Assembly: GCF_003056055.1 (NCBI RefSeq) | Contig: NZ_PYFP01000001.1 | Location: forward strand, 1,612,001 to 1,676,000 | Direction of reading: 5' to 3' | DNA: 64,000 nt | From: Glaciimonas sp. PCH181 | GTDB lineage: Bacteria > Pseudomonadota > Gammaproteobacteria > Burkholderiales > Burkholderiaceae_D | Part shown: in pieces, positions 62,254 to 64,000 of the stretch | Layout: each line of letters begins with the position of its first letter | Numbering within the stretch: the stretch's first letter is position 1 | Translations under genes and position numbers: made by a program | The notes under the pieces: model-generated | The model's input: only the letters and a program-made list of their open reading frames with translations | Told to the model about the DNA's origin: nothing | Databases searched by the model: none

Positions 62254-62589
62254 ATGACGACTGATAGCGAAAAAATCGACCTAGATGTCATGCGAACGGC
62301 GGCTTTACAGGCATCCGGCTTATTAAAGATATTGGGGAATCCGGACCGCTTGCTGTTGCTTTGCCAGCTGGCACAGGGCGAGCATTGCGTCAGCGAATTG
62401 CTAAACCTGCTCGACATCCAGCAACCTACTCTCTCACAGCAATTGACCGTGTTACGCAACGAAAATCTGGTAAGTACCCGACGAGAAGGAAAGCAAATTT
62501 TTTACAGTATTTCCAGCGAAGAAGCGATGGCCGTCATACAGATGCTGTATGGATTGTTTTGCAAAAAAGTAAAGACAAAGAAACGATGA
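62254..62589 (+). CDS. ArsR-family repressor of BigR/SqrR type
   Basis: The product has 111 residues. Winged-helix segments are LKILGNPDRLLLLCQLAQGE, LLDIQQPTLSQQLTVLRNEN and VSTRREGKQIFYSIS. The Cys in GEHCVSEL and the Cys in YGLFCKKV are placed like the two cysteines of BigR/SqrR that form a persulfide-dependent bridge and release DNA. Divergent from dsrE and the persulfide dioxygenase; it probably senses reactive sulfur. Confidence 0.87.
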   Translation: MTTDSEKIDLDVMRTAALQASGLLKILGNPDRLLLLCQLAQGEHCVSELLNLLDIQQPTLSQQLTVLRNENLVSTRREGKQIFYSISSEEAMAVIQMLYGLFCKKVKTKKR

Positions 62590-62604
62590 CGCTGGATATA
62601 ATTT

Positions 62605-62736
62605 ATGCCCGCGGCGTCACTAGCTAGCAGCCTGTTGATCGGATTGGCATCCGCGTTGTTTGTTTTGTTCAATGGCAAGATTGCGGGCATCAGCGGCATC
62701 GTTAATACAACCGTTACTAACAATCAATGGAGTTGA
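62605..62736 (+). pseudogene. YeeE/YedE sulfur-transporter fragment
   Basis: Forty-three codons reading SSLLIGLASALFVLFNGKIA and GISGIV, the first membrane segment of YeeE/YedE (DUF395) permeases, then unrelated sequence to the stop. Full family members are 130 residues or more and are usual partners of BigR and ETHE1 genes. The rest was deleted here. Confidence 0.65.
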
Positions 62737-62759
62737 TTTGACCAACAGCGAAAAACCTA

Positions 62760-63584
62760 ATGGGCATGATTAATTTCGCAGGTCTGGCGCTGCCAGTAAC
62801 GCCGCTGCTTCTGGCAGCCGCTTTCATCGTTAGTCTGTTCGTTGGCAAGCGCCTTGCGACTACGCAACATAAAGAAATAGATTCTGCCCTTTTCACTACT
62901 TTAATAACCGGTGTCCTGGCCGCGCGGCTTGCTTTCGTCATCAGGTTTTGGGCCACCTATAAACTCACCCCTTTGAGCATCATCGACATTCGCGATGGCG
63001 GATTTTATCCATGGATTGGCGTGGTAGCCGGATGCTGCGTCGCTGTCTGGTATGTGTGGCGGAATAGCAGCTTACGGCGCGCATTATTAATCGCCCTGCT
63101 TACGGGTGCGTGTACCGCAGGCTTGAGCGGCGCAGCAGTATGGGCATTGCGCCCCACGCCATCCGACATCAGGCTTCCGGCCGGAATATTTACGGCGTTA
63201 AATGGCAATACAATGCGCATCGATGCGTTTCTCGGCAAGCCGGTTGTGATCAATTTATGGGCTAGTTGGTGCCCGCCATGTCGGCGTGAAATGCCGATGC
63301 TGCAACAAGCGCAAGCAGACAACGGCGATGTCGTTTTTATTTTTGCGAATCAGGGTGAGGCGGCCGATACCGTTCACCAATATCTATCTGCTGAGCGTGT
63401 CAACATTCACAATGTCATCCTCGATGCGGACATGAAGGTGGCGAAACATGCAGGCTCGATGGCTTTCCCTACGACGTTATTTTTCGATAGCAGGGGTCGT
63501 CTGCAGAATATTCGGATGGGTGAACTATCCGCCGCATCATTGGCGCAGCGGCTGGAAACTTTACATCTTGATCACAAGGACTAG
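62760..63584 (+). CDS. TlpA-type thioredoxin with N-terminal membrane domain
   Basis: The product has 274 residues. Four or so membrane segments in the first 140 residues (LPVTPLLLAAAFIVSLFVGK; FTTLITGVLAARLAFVIRFW) resemble part of the prolipoprotein diacylglyceryl transferase fold. A periplasmic thioredoxin domain follows, with INLWASWCPPCRREMPMLQQ as the CxxC site and MAFPTTLFFDSRGR with the cis-Pro. Such proteins reduce disulfides outside the cytoplasm. Its place after the sulfide genes suggests a role in periplasmic sulfur chemistry (inference). Confidence 0.8.
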   Translation: MGMINFAGLALPVTPLLLAAAFIVSLFVGKRLATTQHKEIDSALFTTLITGVLAARLAFVIRFWATYKLTPLSIIDIRDGGFYPWIGVVAGCCVAVWYVWRNSSLRRALLIALLTGACTAGLSGAAVWALRPTPSDIRLPAGIFTALNGNTMRIDAFLGKPVVINLWASWCPPCRREMPMLQQAQADNGDVVFIFANQGEAADTVHQYLSAERVNIHNVILDADMKVAKHAGSMAFPTTLFFDSRGRLQNIRMGELSAASLAQRLETLHLDHKD

Positions 63585-63711
63585 AACTTCGTCTAATTGA
63601 TGCGCTATTTTGAAACGTATTCGAACGCGTCGAAAATGGCCCTATGCTTCTCCTAAGTTTCATCGGCCATAGTGTGCTCTGCAAAATCCGACTACTAAAA
63701 GTAAGGCAATT

Positions 63712-64000
63712 ATGGCTTATAACGAAATCCAAACTGCACCGTCATACGACGGCATTGCCCGCGCATTACACTGGCTGACGGCAATATTGATCGTGGCACA
63801 ATTTATCATCGGATGGGTCATGCCGGATATCAATCACGACACCAAGGTCGATGGCGCAGTCTGGTGGCATATGCTGGTTGGTGGCACTTTGCTGCTGACT
63901 ATTTTTATCCGCGTCGTATGGCGTTTAAGTCATACGCCGCCGCCTGATAATTTGACGCCTTGGCTGCGCCTGACTTCTCGTTCCACGCATTTTCTTTTGT
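63712..64000 (+). CDS. Cytochrome b561, N-terminal part (runs off the right edge)
   Basis: MAYNEIQTAPSYDGIARALH begins the protein; the His in ARALHWLTA and that in WWHMLVGG are the expected heme ligands in the first two membrane helices (LTAILIVAQFIIGWVMP and LLLTIFIRVVWRL). This is the four-helix b561 family that passes electrons from quinol to an acceptor. Ninety-six codons are visible. It follows the thioredoxin gene by 127 bases. Confidence 0.85.
   Translation, partial: MAYNEIQTAPSYDGIARALHWLTAILIVAQFIIGWVMPDINHDTKVDGAVWWHMLVGGTLLLTIFIRVVWRLSHTPPPDNLTPWLRLTSRSTHFLL

Noticed and set aside
1..64000. CRISPR array, rRNA or phage genes
   Set aside because: No regularly spaced repeats, rRNA-like stretches or phage structural genes were seen on either strand.

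Overview
The window reads like an accessory, transposon-scarred stretch of a betaproteobacterial (Burkholderiales, perhaps Oxalobacteraceae) genome. This placement is an inference from protein style, moderate GC content, the phthalate (oph/pht) gene set, and the IS66, IS6 and IS1111-type elements; it was not tested by any search. No rRNA, tRNA or CRISPR array was seen. The left edge is the last codons of pyruvate kinase. It is followed by about 2 kb of transposase debris and a 5'-truncated KfrA-like coiled-coil gene.

Region 1 (2.5-11.9 kb, + strand) is a phthalate catabolic operon: a MarR regulator, a three-gene ABC importer, a Rieske phthalate-4,5-dioxygenase-type oxygenase, 4,5-dihydroxyphthalate decarboxylase, a second quinolinate phosphoribosyltransferase, the flavin/2Fe-2S reductase and a dihydrodiol dehydrogenase. 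Together they would import phthalate and convert it to protocatechuate. A promoter at 3370-3398 is followed directly by a perfect palindrome at 3401-3416, a plausible MarR operator.

Region 2 (11.9-16.5 kb) is a block of insertion sequences: a decayed IS6-family element, an intact IS66-family element with an 8-bp target duplication, and an IS1111-type transposase broken by one stop codon.

Region 3 (16.5-48.8 kb) is the most interesting part, an island that looks built for an N-heterocyclic (pyridine-type) substrate. On the minus strand lie homologues of NicX (2,5-dihydroxypyridine ring cleavage), NicF (maleamate amidase) and NicD (N-formylmaleamate deformylase). They are interleaved with a Rieske oxygenase, two small accessory proteins and an NCS1 permease with a Cys-rich tail. 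A TetR regulator follows. A + strand operon (27.5-33.7 kb) encodes a 2Fe-2S protein and NuoF-like diaphorase, a LeuC/LeuD-type hydratase pair, an XdhC maturation factor and an Amt-family transporter that lacks the twin histidines. A long minus-strand operon (48.7 to 34.7 kb) encodes a CoA-transferase remnant, DUF1329, DUF1302, an RND/MMPL transporter, a YCF48-like protein, then a Cox-type molybdenum hydroxylase (S, G, M, L) with its CoxD and CoxE maturation factors. The + and - operons start from nearly identical promoters (27365-27392 and 48766-48793), which ties them into one regulon. No maleate isomerase is seen, so the LeuCD pair could be a maleate hydratase completing the pathway.

Region 4 (48.9-59.1 kb) holds a nitrilase with a divergent LysR regulator, then a sugar-type ABC transporter operon whose ATPase has an unusual C-terminal extension. 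The operon also holds a large protein resembling D-apionate lactonase, and it ends in a strong intrinsic terminator. A FadR-type regulator with a consensus operator lies upstream.

Region 5 (59.3-64 kb) has transposase and LysR wreckage, then a persulfide/sulfide module: ETHE1-like dioxygenase, DsrE-like secreted protein, BigR/SqrR-type ArsR repressor with an AT-rich palindrome, a YeeE fragment, a TlpA-type thioredoxin, and the start of a cytochrome b561.
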